The position numbers and the translations under genes are program-made. A DNA stretch of 39,350 nucleotides from Haloplasmatales bacterium 4B (GTDB lineage Bacteria; Bacillota_I; Bacilli_A; Haloplasmatales; Haloplasmataceae), in contig NSKI01000021.1 in the NCBI GenBank assembly GCA_003586005.1, positions 1 to 39,350 of the forward strand. Direction: 5' to 3'. Below the pieces are notes generated by a model, which was not told where the DNA came from, made no database searches, and was given only the letters and a program-made list of their open reading frames with translations. The stretch's first letter is position 1; every line of letters starts with the position of its first letter. Below are positions 9,785 to 17,256 of this stretch, piece by piece.

Positions 9785-9815
9785 AATCCTATTAAACATC
9801 AAGTTTAATAGGATT
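9785..9815 (-). terminator. Rho-independent terminator after the RsgI-like lipoprotein gene
   Basis: AATCCTATTAAAC and GTTTAATAGGATT form a perfect 13-bp stem with a 5-base loop. On the minus strand it is followed by six T residues. T-rich sequence also follows on the plus strand, so it could work in both directions. Confidence 0.9.
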
Positions 9816-9841
9816 TATTTTTATTTTTATTAAATTATAGT

Positions 9842-11233
9842 TTATTTATTATTTTCCCATAGGTCTTTATACATTTGTTTTTGCTCTCTATATTGAGTTT
9901 TTAAAGCATTAGATTGACTTTTAATTTCAGCAAACTGATTGTTAAATTGATTTCTTATTTCATTTAGGTCTTCATTAATATCATCTATAAATAGTTCTTC
10001 TAACGCTTCTAAATCAATTCCAATTTCTAAGAACAATCCTTCATATTTTTCTCTTGTTTCATGATATTGTGCTTTTCGAATCATTTGTACATTTACCCTT
10101 AGTTGTCCATCAATATCTTCTATATTAAATTTATAATATTCATGAACTCTAGCGAATTCTTGGACATGTTCTTGGATCTTTGTTCTAATTTGAGATTCTA
10201 AATTATTAGTTTCTTCTAATTTAGTTCTTAATTGATTTTTTACTTCTTCAGATAAATTTGTCTGATTTCTTTGTCTAAATTGTTCATGTAATGTTTCAAT
10301 TGCTTGCTCAAGTTCTTCTTTATCACCACGTAGATCAATAATTTCTAAGTCATGATCTATCTCAGCATTTACTCCTTCTTGAACAGCTTCTTCAGGAGTA
10401 GAATTTTTAACTACTAATAATTCATCCAAATATGCTTTATATAATGTTTTTATTTCTTCAACTGTTGTAGAACTTCCAACTAAAATATTAGTAAATATTT
10501 CATCATCAGCAAGTAACATAGCATCATATATAAATTGTACTTTATTAACAAATAGGCTCTCATTCAATTGATTTTTTAAATTTAGATAATTTTGACGTTG
10601 TAAGCTGCTTACAAGCTCTTTCATGTCGTTACGGGCATCAATTACTACTCTGTTCAAGTCTCTAACAGACATTGAGGCAGCAGCTTCTATTGTAAGGGTA
10701 TCATCAAATTCCATTGCTACATTAATTAATTTCAATTTTCCAACACTAATATTTAAAGACTCTGCCAAAGCTTTCATTTCCTCATTAGCTTCTTGATTTG
10801 CCTTAATAACTTGCATTCTAATTTGTTTTCTCTCAGAAAATTTATTAATTCGTTCGGTTATCTTATTTTCTAATTCTTCTGTTTTTACTAAATCATTTGC
10901 TTCAGCAGTTACTACTATCGCATTTTCATCTAGGCCATCAATATAACCTAATTCCATGGCTAACTCAACAATTTCATCAACAACTACTTCTACGGTTTTA
11001 CCAGTATAATCATAATCCACTAATAAAACTTGAGCATCATCATTAATTGCATTAACCTGAACTACTAAGCCATCTTCACCGGTTATAATTTCTATAGACG
11101 GATTTATATCTATAGTCACAAATGCATTTTCAACTTTATAGTCGAGATTATCAACTACATCCGCATCCTTACTACAACCATAAAAGGCTACTGACAAAAC
11201 AAGCATCAACATTAAACTTAACAATTTTTTCAT
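9842..11233 (-). CDS. Lipoprotein with RsgI-like NPS ectodomain
   Basis: 463 residues. The N-terminus is a lipoprotein signal peptide (KK, then a hydrophobic stretch, then AFYGC with the lipidated Cys at 20; the -3 position is unusual). Residues 38-115 carry the motif IDINPSIEI (Asn44-Pro45-Ser46), typical of the extracellular middle domain of RsgI-type anti-sigma factors, in which the Asn-Pro bond is cleaved autoproteolytically. Similarity to the membrane anti-sigma protein at 15151-16497 extends through NIS..K..LI and T.EEA..MS...LN further on, so the two ectodomains are paralogous. The C-terminal half is charged, Gln/Glu-rich and helical. No cytoplasmic sigma-binding segment or transmembrane anchor is present. 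It starts after AGGAGG and has the same 36-bp promoter block as the sigma gene. It may compete with, sense for, or tune the anti-sigma protein at the cell surface (inference). Confidence 0.82.
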   Translation of the reverse strand: MKKLLSLMLMLVLSVAFYGCSKDADVVDNLDYKVENAFVTIDINPSIEIITGEDGLVVQVNAINDDAQVLLVDYDYTGKTVEVVVDEIVELAMELGYIDGLDENAIVVTAEANDLVKTEELENKITERINKFSERKQIRMQVIKANQEANEEMKALAESLNISVGKLKLINVAMEFDDTLTIEAAASMSVRDLNRVVIDARNDMKELVSSLQRQNYLNLKNQLNESLFVNKVQFIYDAMLLADDEIFTNILVGSSTTVEEIKTLYKAYLDELLVVKNSTPEEAVQEGVNAEIDHDLEIIDLRGDKEELEQAIETLHEQFRQRNQTNLSEEVKNQLRTKLEETNNLESQIRTKIQEHVQEFARVHEYYKFNIEDIDGQLRVNVQMIRKAQYHETREKYEGLFLEIGIDLEALEELFIDDINEDLNEIRNQFNNQFAEIKSQSNALKTQYREQKQMYKDLWENNK

Positions 11234-11261
11234 TTTTTTTCCTCCTATATTCCTTTTATCT

Positions 11262-11297
11262 ATATAACAATCTTAATTGTTGATTTTGTCAGTAAAT
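11262..11297 (-). promoter_or_regulatory. Putative ECF-sigma promoter of the lipoprotein gene
   Basis: Read on the minus strand: TTTACT, two bases, CAAAATC, A, ACA, six bases, ATTGTTATATA. It matches the block upstream of the ECF sigma gene (17065-17100) at 29 of 36 positions with no gap. The differences fall mainly in the spacers. CAAAATC.ACA is the likely -35 region and TTGTTATATA the likely -10 region. Confidence 0.75.
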
Positions 11298-11377
11298 AAA
11301 TATTTTTATTAATAATTTTAAATAAACTTAGATTTTATAGTTACATTCAAAGTTGTAGTTAAAAAATTATGAATTTA

Positions 11378-12160
11378 TTAATAAACATCAATTGCTGAAC
11401 CTTTTCTTGCAATATTTTCTAAGAAATTGTATAAAAGTAAAGCAAGAAATATATACGCACACCCTAATAAAAATTCTTGTATTAATTGCATTCCAACATT
11501 TAAATTACCATTATAAATCATTCTAGCTGCTTCAATACTCCTTGATAAAGGCAAAATATTCGTAATAATAGCACATGCTTTTGGTAAATCATCTTTCGGT
11601 ATATTAGCTCCTGAAAATAAAATCATAAATGAATAAGTAGTATTCAAAAGCATATGAATTTCTCTTGTAATTAAGGCAAAAATACCGATTAAAACGCCTA
11701 GACACATTACAGAAAAGACACCAGTGAGTAAAACTACTATAAAAAGAGGATAGTTTATTTGGGTTAAATCCATTTTAAATAATATTACACCAACAATTAA
11801 CCCTAGTACCACTGTAAATAAACCATCAATAATATGCATTAAAGTTCTTCCTATAAATATTACAAATTTATTGATTGGTGAGGCAATAATTACTTTTAAT
11901 GTTCCCATCGCACGCTCAGTAATAAAGCTATTCCCAACTCCAAAAAAAGCATTGAATGAAGCCAAGATAAATGAATTTCCAATTATCCATGGTGTTAAGT
12001 CGGTAGAATGGTAGGCAAGTTTCGCAGTTAATACAAAAAATATCATTTGAAAAAGTGGCATTAAAGTTTTAACTAATAGATAATTTTGAATGCTTAACAC
12101 ACTAAATAAAGATTTATATGAGATATATGCCTGATTAATAAATCTTCTGATTCCTTCCAT
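11378..12160 (-). CDS. ABC-2 type transporter permease, second subunit
   Basis: 260 residues with about six hydrophobic membrane segments and an ABC-2 permease profile (for example TERAMGTLKVIIASPI, a conserved amphipathic motif of this family after the second membrane segment). The ATG overlaps the stop of the preceding permease by one base (TAATG) and is preceded by GGAGGTG. It is the last gene of an ATPase-permease-permease operon. It probably pairs with the 260-residue neighbour as a heterodimeric export channel. The substrate cannot be read from the sequence; lipids, peptides or drugs are typical of the family. Confidence 0.85.
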   Translation of the reverse strand: MEGIRRFINQAYISYKSLFSVLSIQNYLLVKTLMPLFQMIFFVLTAKLAYHSTDLTPWIIGNSFILASFNAFFGVGNSFITERAMGTLKVIIASPINKFVIFIGRTLMHIIDGLFTVVLGLIVGVILFKMDLTQINYPLFIVVLLTGVFSVMCLGVLIGIFALITREIHMLLNTTYSFMILFSGANIPKDDLPKACAIITNILPLSRSIEAARMIYNGNLNVGMQLIQEFLLGCAYIFLALLLYNFLENIARKGSAIDVY

Positions 12161-12942
12161 TAAATCACCTCCAATGTTCCATCAAATCGAGCTTTTTTAT
12201 CAATTAATTTAAAGAAAATTATAGATAATATATAATAAACTACAATTATTAATGTTAAAATTATTAATTTTTGATAAAAATCATTGTAATTTGTTATACC
12301 TCTAGCTGTTAATTTCAATATTTCATTTGCCCAAGTAGGAGATAGGAGATAGGAAATGTATCTTAAAAACTGTGGTAACATATCGATTGGAAATACGAGT
12401 CCACAAATTATATAAATAGGATAATCTAAGGCATTCATAAATACCCTTGCTTGTCTTGATAGGGTAAGCAGTGCTGAAAACATTAGCGAAATTGCCATAA
12501 ACGATGTAATAGTTAATATCATACCAAAGATAAAATAAAATGGGTGTGCAATATGAAATTGAACTTTAAAAACAAAGATGATAAATAGGGTACTATAAAC
12601 CATGGATAATAAACCTAGAATAATATTTCCAAAGATCTTCCCACTCATAACAACGATAAATTTTACAGGAGCACAACTGATATATTTTAGTGTTCCAATT
12701 CTTCTTTCTCTTTCAATGTCACTAGCAGATGAAAAGACGATTGTACCCCATATAGTAATCAATCCTGTACCAAATATGACATGAGCAACTAAATCATCAT
12801 TACTAGAATTTTTAAACATTAAATATAAGACTGTCCCAAAAATTATTGGTTGAACTAGCATCATGAATCGAAACATATTACGGGAAAAAGTTTGTTTTAT
12901 TTGCAAGGTTGAACTAACGAAAAAAACAATTATATTACTCAT
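12160..12942 (-). CDS. ABC-2 type transporter permease, first subunit
   Basis: About 260 residues with six predicted membrane segments. The motif ERERRIGTLKYISCAPV after the second segment is the ABC-2 signature, and the same feature occurs in the next gene. I chose the ATG at 12942, which follows AAGGTG by six bases and overlaps the ATPase 3' end by 8 bases. The frame extends to 12975 but that start lies inside the ATPase gene. The two permeases and the ATPase are translationally coupled. Confidence 0.85.
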   Translation of the reverse strand: MSNIIVFFVSSTLQIKQTFSRNMFRFMMLVQPIIFGTVLYLMFKNSSNDDLVAHVIFGTGLITIWGTIVFSSASDIERERRIGTLKYISCAPVKFIVVMSGKIFGNIILGLLSMVYSTLFIIFVFKVQFHIAHPFYFIFGMILTITSFMAISLMFSALLTLSRQARVFMNALDYPIYIICGLVFPIDMLPQFLRYISYLLSPTWANEILKLTARGITNYNDFYQKLIILTLIIVVYYILSIIFFKLIDKKARFDGTLEVI

Positions 12943-13906
12943 GTTTATCACCTTGAAGTAAATGAATATAAGCATCCTCTAAAGTAGCTTGACGTGTATT
13001 AATCGTTAGAAACTGATACTCTTCAAAAACTTCAGACAACTTGTTAAGAACTAAAAAAATATCACCCGTTTCAATATTTATATTAGTGGTATTTTCTTTG
13101 TTATTTATCTTAATATTTTTAAATTTTTCCTTTACATTTTTCATTTGCTCATTACTTACATTTTGTAAACATATAGATAAAATCCGCATTTTTTCAATAC
13201 TACCTTTTATATCTTCAGGTGTACCAATTCTTAAAATCTCCCCATTGTTAATAAAGGCAATTCTATCACATAATTCATCTGCTTCTTGCATGTAATGAGT
13301 GGTAAGCAAGATTGTTTTCCCTTCATTCTTTAATCTCAGTATTAAATGTCTTAATTCTTTTGCAGCAACTGGGTCTAGTCCTATCGTAGGTTCATCAAGA
13401 AATAATACTTCTGGATCATTTATTAATCCTCTTGCAATTTGTAGCCGCTGTTTCATCCCTTTAGAATAGGTCTCTACTTTTTCATCTCCTCGATTCTCTA
13501 AACCTACTATTTTTAATAATGAGTTAATCCGTGCTTCTCTTATTTTTTTAGTAATTTTATGCAGATCAGCAAAATAGCGTAAATTGTCACGAGCGCTAAG
13601 ACGCCAATATAAACTTCTTTCTCCACCAAAGATAAAATTTATACGATTTCTTATTTTATCTTCTTCTCCATCTACATTATAACCAAGCACCCTTACATTC
13701 CCATTTGTTGGTAAAAGCAATGTTGTTAGTATCTTGATTGTAGTCGTTTTTCCTGCACCATTTGGTCCAAGTAATCCGAATATTTCACCTTTATTAATTG
13801 AAAAATCTATTCCCTTTAATGCTTCAGTAATTTTTTTCTTTCGACGAAAAACTCCTATGTGCGTTTTATAATTTCTTTTTAAGTTACTAACTTCTACTAC
13901 ACTCAT
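12935..13906 (-). CDS. ABC transporter ATP-binding protein (ABC-2 export type)
   Basis: 323 residues. Walker A GPNGAGKTTT, Q-loop region, signature YSKGMKQRLQIARGL, Walker B VLFLDEPTIGLDP and H-loop TTHYMQEADELCD are all intact. The C-terminal 90 residues form the extension seen in NatA/DrrA-type ATPases. It energises the two downstream permeases. The start follows AGGAGG and is preceded by a near-consensus promoter and an inverted-repeat operator that recurs at the neighbouring ArsR-type regulator gene. I infer repression by that regulator, with release by an unknown ligand, perhaps the exported compound. Confidence 0.92.
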   Translation of the reverse strand: MSVVEVSNLKRNYKTHIGVFRRKKKITEALKGIDFSINKGEIFGLLGPNGAGKTTTIKILTTLLLPTNGNVRVLGYNVDGEEDKIRNRINFIFGGERSLYWRLSARDNLRYFADLHKITKKIREARINSLLKIVGLENRGDEKVETYSKGMKQRLQIARGLINDPEVLFLDEPTIGLDPVAAKELRHLILRLKNEGKTILLTTHYMQEADELCDRIAFINNGEILRIGTPEDIKGSIEKMRILSICLQNVSNEQMKNVKEKFKNIKINNKENTTNINIETGDIFLVLNKLSEVFEEYQFLTINTRQATLEDAYIHLLQGDKHE

Positions 13907-13920
13907 TTCTACCTCCTTAT

Positions 13921-13938
13921 ATTAGACGGTCATCTAAT
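13921..13938. promoter_or_regulatory. Operator upstream of the ABC transporter operon
   Basis: ATTAGACGGTCATCTAAT: perfect 6-bp arms (ATTAGA / TCTAAT) separated by 6 bases. It lies just downstream of the -10 box and upstream of the ribosome-binding site, where binding would block transcription. An almost identical site is at 15070-15087. Confidence 0.75.
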
Positions 13939-13949
13939 TAGATATTTAT

Positions 13950-13978
13950 ATAATATACAAAAAAGAAAATATTGTCAA
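13950..13978 (-). promoter_or_regulatory. Sigma-A-type promoter of the ABC transporter operon
   Basis: On the minus strand TTGACA (13973-13978), a 17-base spacer and TATTAT (13950-13955). The operator starts about 12 bases after the -10 box. Confidence 0.8.
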
Positions 13979-13993
13979 TATTTATCTATAAAA

Positions 13994-14023
13994 AAAGATC
14001 ATATGTTATTTCATATAATCTTT
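13994..14023 (-). terminator. Terminator after the ArsR-type regulator gene
   Basis: AAAGATCATATG and CATATAATCTTT form an imperfect stem directly at the 3' end of the regulator gene. Six T residues follow on the minus strand. Confidence 0.65.
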
Positions 14024-15056
14024 ATATCTTATTATGAATATAGTTTTCAGTTAATGCTATTACTTTTGTGACTTCTTCTTCATTAACATAAAAATACTTA
14101 ATATTTTTTTCTTTCTTTACTCTAATTAATCCAATTGACTTCAACAAATCTATATGGTGAGAAATAGTTGCTGTCGTTAAATCTAAACTATTTGCTAAAA
14201 CCTTACCATAAGTTGGTTTAATGCTTAACTGGCGTAATATTTCTATACGTGTTCTATCAGATAGTATTTTCATCGCATTTGTAATATTGTTTAGTACTTT
14301 ATTAGCATATAGATGATCCCTATTTAAATCATATATAACAAAATTTGTAATTTGATTATGAACTCTTAATCGATGGGGGCTGATAAAATAAGTAGGGCAG
14401 AATATATACCTTTTATACTTTGAAACATTTTTAAAAGTTTTACGCATTATTTGTTGGGCTAATTCGAGTGGGTGCTTTTTCTTTAATTCATTTTCCATAT
14501 CTTGTATTGATTCTAGATATTTAAATTTATTTCTTTCAATATTCATTAAGAAATGTGGAGATTGATATATATCGAGTAATAGATCTGCTAAACGATTTTT
14601 AAAATCCCTTGGACTAAATAATAAAGTAGAAATTTCAGAAATACTTTCTTTATAAATCCATGGTAAAAGATTCTCAATCTCTTTGTCAGTAAATTTCTTT
14701 TGTATAATCGATTCAATTTGGTTTTCATCTAGTTTATTCAATGTAAAAATCGAAATAAATTTAATATCTGTATACTGTAACATTTGTTCTATAAACAATG
14801 AGATATCATCTAATATACATATGTCAAGTATTAGATCAAACAATTCTAGACCATGATACTGAAAATGAGATATTTCAAATAATAACTTTTTACTTTCTTT
14901 GGAAAGATGTTTCTCCATATCTAATGCAAAATCTGCGAATAATTCATGATGACTTGGTATAGACAATAATTGTAGACACGCAAAAAGTTCAACAATTGGC
15001 GAATATAACAATTTAACTTCTGGAGATTTGGTGTTAATTTCAATATCATTGGGCAT
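14022..15056 (-). CDS. ArsR-type winged-helix regulator with large N-terminal domain
   Basis: 344 residues from the ATG at 15056. The C-terminal 80 residues are an ArsR-like winged helix-turn-helix: DRTRIEILRQL, then ATISHHIDLLKSIGLI as recognition helix, then the wing KKEKNIKYFYV. The N-terminal 250 residues are helical and resemble the DUF5937-type regulators, probably for dimerisation or ligand binding. The longest frame starts at 15089, but AAGGAG lies seven bases before the ATG at 15056, and the region between contains the operator. I therefore prefer 15056. The gene has its own promoter, overlapped by an operator nearly identical to that of the adjacent ABC operon, which indicates autorepression and control of the transporter. 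Confidence 0.85.
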   Translation of the reverse strand: MPNDIEINTKSPEVKLLYSPIVELFACLQLLSIPSHHELFADFALDMEKHLSKESKKLLFEISHFQYHGLELFDLILDICILDDISLFIEQMLQYTDIKFISIFTLNKLDENQIESIIQKKFTDKEIENLLPWIYKESISEISTLLFSPRDFKNRLADLLLDIYQSPHFLMNIERNKFKYLESIQDMENELKKKHPLELAQQIMRKTFKNVSKYKRYIFCPTYFISPHRLRVHNQITNFVIYDLNRDHLYANKVLNNITNAMKILSDRTRIEILRQLSIKPTYGKVLANSLDLTTATISHHIDLLKSIGLIRVKKEKNIKYFYVNEEEVTKVIALTENYIHNKI

Positions 15057-15069
15057 ATAACCACTCCTT

Positions 15070-15087
15070 ATTAGATAATCATCTAAC
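15070..15087. promoter_or_regulatory. Operator upstream of the ArsR-type regulator
   Basis: ATTAGATAATCATCTAAC: the same arms and 6-base spacing as the site at 13921-13938, matching it at 14 of 18 positions. It lies immediately downstream of the -10 box of the regulator promoter. Confidence 0.75.
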
Positions 15088-15117
15088 ATTATACATGATG
15101 TATCTAAAGTAAGTCAA
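15088..15117 (-). promoter_or_regulatory. Sigma-A-type promoter of the ArsR-type regulator
   Basis: On the minus strand TTGACT (15112-15117), an 18-base spacer and a perfect TATAAT (15088-15093). Confidence 0.8.
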
Positions 15118-15127
15118 TATTTTAAAA

Positions 15128-15149
15128 GGTTATGCACTTTCACATAACC
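15128..15149 (-). terminator. Hairpin, probable terminator after the anti-sigma gene
   Basis: GGTTATG (15128-15134) pairs with CATAACC (15143-15149) around an 8-base loop, two bases after the anti-sigma stop codon. Four T residues follow on the minus strand. Confidence 0.6.
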
Positions 15150-15150
15150 A

Positions 15151-16497
15151 TTATTTATTTCCTCTAAAACCTTGGTATTTATCTAGAACATCTTTAGCAA
15201 TTTTATTTTCTCTAAAATCATTACTAATTTCTTTAGATGCAATTATAATGTTATAATCGTTAACTAATTTCTCAATTTTTATAGTAATTTCATCTAAAAG
15301 AAATAGATTATTATTTGCAATATTCATGAGAAGTTGGATTTGAGCTATTAGCTTTATTGCCTCTTTTTCAAACTGGTTATATTCATTATTCGCTAATATT
15401 TCATCAAATGAGAAATCTGTTTCAAAATTAAAATTAGTTTCTGTATTTCTTTTAAACATATTTATTTGTGTATCATATTTTATACTAATCAATTCATTAA
15501 TTAATTCACTCTTGTGATTAATTTCTTGTTCTAAATTATTTAATAAATGGAGATAAAAATTATTACTTACAATTTCATTATAATCATATTCTGGAAAATG
15601 ATTTTTCATTAAATTATCAACATAACTTTTTATTACAATTGGTTTTTCATTTTCTTTAATCATTTCCTTTATTTCATTGATACTTTCTTTAATTTCATTA
15701 ATACTATTTAAATAAGCTGCAACTTCTTCATTTTTACTTTCTGAAAGGCCCTTAACTCCCTGTCTATATTTAAATCTATATTCATTTATTGATTCATCTG
15801 AATAGTTCCTTAATAGTTCGTTTAGTTTTTTAATCGACATCTTAAGAGCTTCCTCCATTGTTATTGATGGATTTTCCTCTATAACTTCTTGAATTAAAAA
15901 CATTTTTCTTGCTGATATGTTATTGGATTTAGCAAGCCTTCTAATTTCTTCTGTGATTTCTTTAACGTAAACTTTTTTATTATTTATAAAATGATTTTTA
16001 ATATTTGAATTTATTTCATCTTCTTTTTCTTGGTCTTCATTAAATGCGGTAATTAGTACTTCATTGTTTTCATTTAAAAATCCAAGCGAACTAGCTAAAT
16101 CAATAATGGTTGTTATTGCATCATTTGAATTTCTGCCTTTTAAACCCTCACTATCTTCAAGAAGTAACACCGCATCTGTGTTTAAAGGTCTAGCATCAAT
16201 TACTTTATCATCTTGATCAACCGTCAATTCAATTGAGGGATTAATATCAATCGATATATAAGTTACATTTATTGGTGTTACAGGATTTTGACTGTTGTTA
16301 ATTAGGAAGATGCTAATACTAAAAATTAACACAAGGAGGGAAAACGCAAAAATAGGTTTGAACCGATATTTAAATGATGGATTCCTTAATTTATTCTTGG
16401 TTTCAATATTTAAGGAATGAAAAACTTGCGCCTTAAGATCAGGGACAAAGTCTTTACTTTCTTTTTGAAGTTGTTTCTTTAAATCATTGATTTTCAT
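15151..16497 (-). CDS. Membrane anti-sigma factor with RsgI-like NPS ectodomain
   Basis: 448 residues from the ATG at 16497 (a GTG at 16506 is the alternative). The short cytoplasmic segment (residues 1-47) probably binds the sigma factor. One membrane helix (about 49-66) follows, then an ectodomain with ISIDINPSIEL (Asn86-Pro87-Ser88). In RsgI proteins this Asn-Pro bond is cut autoproteolytically, which prepares the protein for regulated proteolysis. The rest is helical and charged and may sense a surface signal. RsgI normally pairs with SigI; here the partner is an ECF-type sigma and the cytoplasmic part lacks the usual RsgI N-terminal domain, as far as I can see. The gene overlaps the sigma gene. 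A paralogous ectodomain occurs in the lipoprotein at 9842-11233. Confidence 0.85.
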   Translation of the reverse strand: MKINDLKKQLQKESKDFVPDLKAQVFHSLNIETKNKLRNPSFKYRFKPIFAFSLLVLIFSISIFLINNSQNPVTPINVTYISIDINPSIELTVDQDDKVIDARPLNTDAVLLLEDSEGLKGRNSNDAITTIIDLASSLGFLNENNEVLITAFNEDQEKEDEINSNIKNHFINNKKVYVKEITEEIRRLAKSNNISARKMFLIQEVIEENPSITMEEALKMSIKKLNELLRNYSDESINEYRFKYRQGVKGLSESKNEEVAAYLNSINEIKESINEIKEMIKENEKPIVIKSYVDNLMKNHFPEYDYNEIVSNNFYLHLLNNLEQEINHKSELINELISIKYDTQINMFKRNTETNFNFETDFSFDEILANNEYNQFEKEAIKLIAQIQLLMNIANNNLFLLDEITIKIEKLVNDYNIIIASKEISNDFRENKIAKDVLDKYQGFRGNK

Positions 16498-17020
16498 ACG
16501 TTTCACCTTCAGTCAAACTTTTTAATTTTTTTAAGGAATTATCTAACTTCCATGTAACTCCACTTGTAGAAAGATTTAAGAGTTTAGCGACCTCTCGTCT
16601 CTTATAACCTTCACAAACACATAACATAACAATCATAAATTCATCTTCAGTTAAATTATCTTTAGCTAAGTCAATTAACGGAGTATTTTCTTCTTTAGCA
16701 TCATCAGTTATATAATTGGTTTCTTCAATATCAACGACGACATCATTTTTATATTTTTTATATTCATTTAATGCTAAATTCTTAGCAATTGCTGCAATCC
16801 AAGCCTTTGCGGAAGTATTATCTTTATATAATTTAATTTTTTCAAATATTTTTACAAAAACATTTTGGGTTACATCTTCAGCTCTGGCATAATCTTTTAC
16901 AATAGGGTACACTATGTAAAATACCATACGATGCGTTTGTTCGTAAATTGTATCAAAAGCGCTAGTATCACCATTTTTCAAAAGTTGCATACTCTTTTCA
17001 ATTTTTATGTTATCAAACAT
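16484..17020 (-). CDS. ECF-family RNA polymerase sigma factor
   Basis: 178 residues. Region 2 is clear (AFDTIYEQTHRMVFYIVYPIVKDYARAEDVTQNVFVKIF, read in pieces), followed by AWIAAIAKNLALNEYKK (region 2.4). Region 4 has the helix-turn-helix CEGYKRREVAKLLNLSTSGVTWKLDNSLKKL. The 60 residues between are acidic, as in ECF linkers. The start follows GGAGG by six bases. It overlaps the anti-sigma gene by 14 bases. Its own promoter region contains the 36-bp block also found before the lipoprotein gene, so it probably activates its own operon and that gene. Confidence 0.92.
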   Translation of the reverse strand: MFDNIKIEKSMQLLKNGDTSAFDTIYEQTHRMVFYIVYPIVKDYARAEDVTQNVFVKIFEKIKLYKDNTSAKAWIAAIAKNLALNEYKKYKNDVVVDIEETNYITDDAKEENTPLIDLAKDNLTEDEFMIVMLCVCEGYKRREVAKLLNLSTSGVTWKLDNSLKKLKSLTEGETYENQ

Positions 17021-17064
17021 AATAATCCTCCAAACGTACTAGCACATATATATAACAACTCACT

Positions 17065-17100
17065 TATATAACAATGCAAAGTGTAGATTTTGCTAGTAAA
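17065..17100 (-). promoter_or_regulatory. Putative autoregulated ECF-sigma promoter
   Basis: Minus-strand reading: TTTACT, AG, CAAAATC, T, ACA, six bases, ATTGTTATATA. It is shared with 11262-11297 (29 of 36 identical, no gap) and lies about 45 bases upstream of the sigma start. Confidence 0.75.
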
Positions 17101-17191
17101 TTTATTATTTTTTTCAATAGTTAAAATTTATTACCAAAAAATTCTTTAGTATAATTATATACCAAAGGATTTATTTAATCTATCTAAAAAA

Positions 17192-17221
17192 TTGACATAA
17201 TTCATCAAATACTGATATAAT
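17192..17221 (+). promoter_or_regulatory. Near-consensus promoter facing antisense into the toroid gene
   Basis: TTGACA (17192-17197), an 18-base spacer and TATAAT (17216-17221) on the plus strand. No plus-strand gene follows. Transcription would run antisense through the gene at 17257-18171. Confidence 0.5.
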
Positions 17222-17256
17222 CATCTTCTTTAAATGTTCTGACTAAATTCCCTTTG

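Noticed and set aside
13041-13295. Plus-strand ORF of 84 residues, hydrophobic
   Set aside because: Antisense shadow of the ABC ATPase gene; its hydrophobicity comes from the complementary AT-rich codons.
15057-15089. Upstream ATG of the ArsR-type regulator
   Set aside because: This stretch holds the operator and the ribosome-binding site for the ATG at 15056; the -10 box would overlap the start codon.
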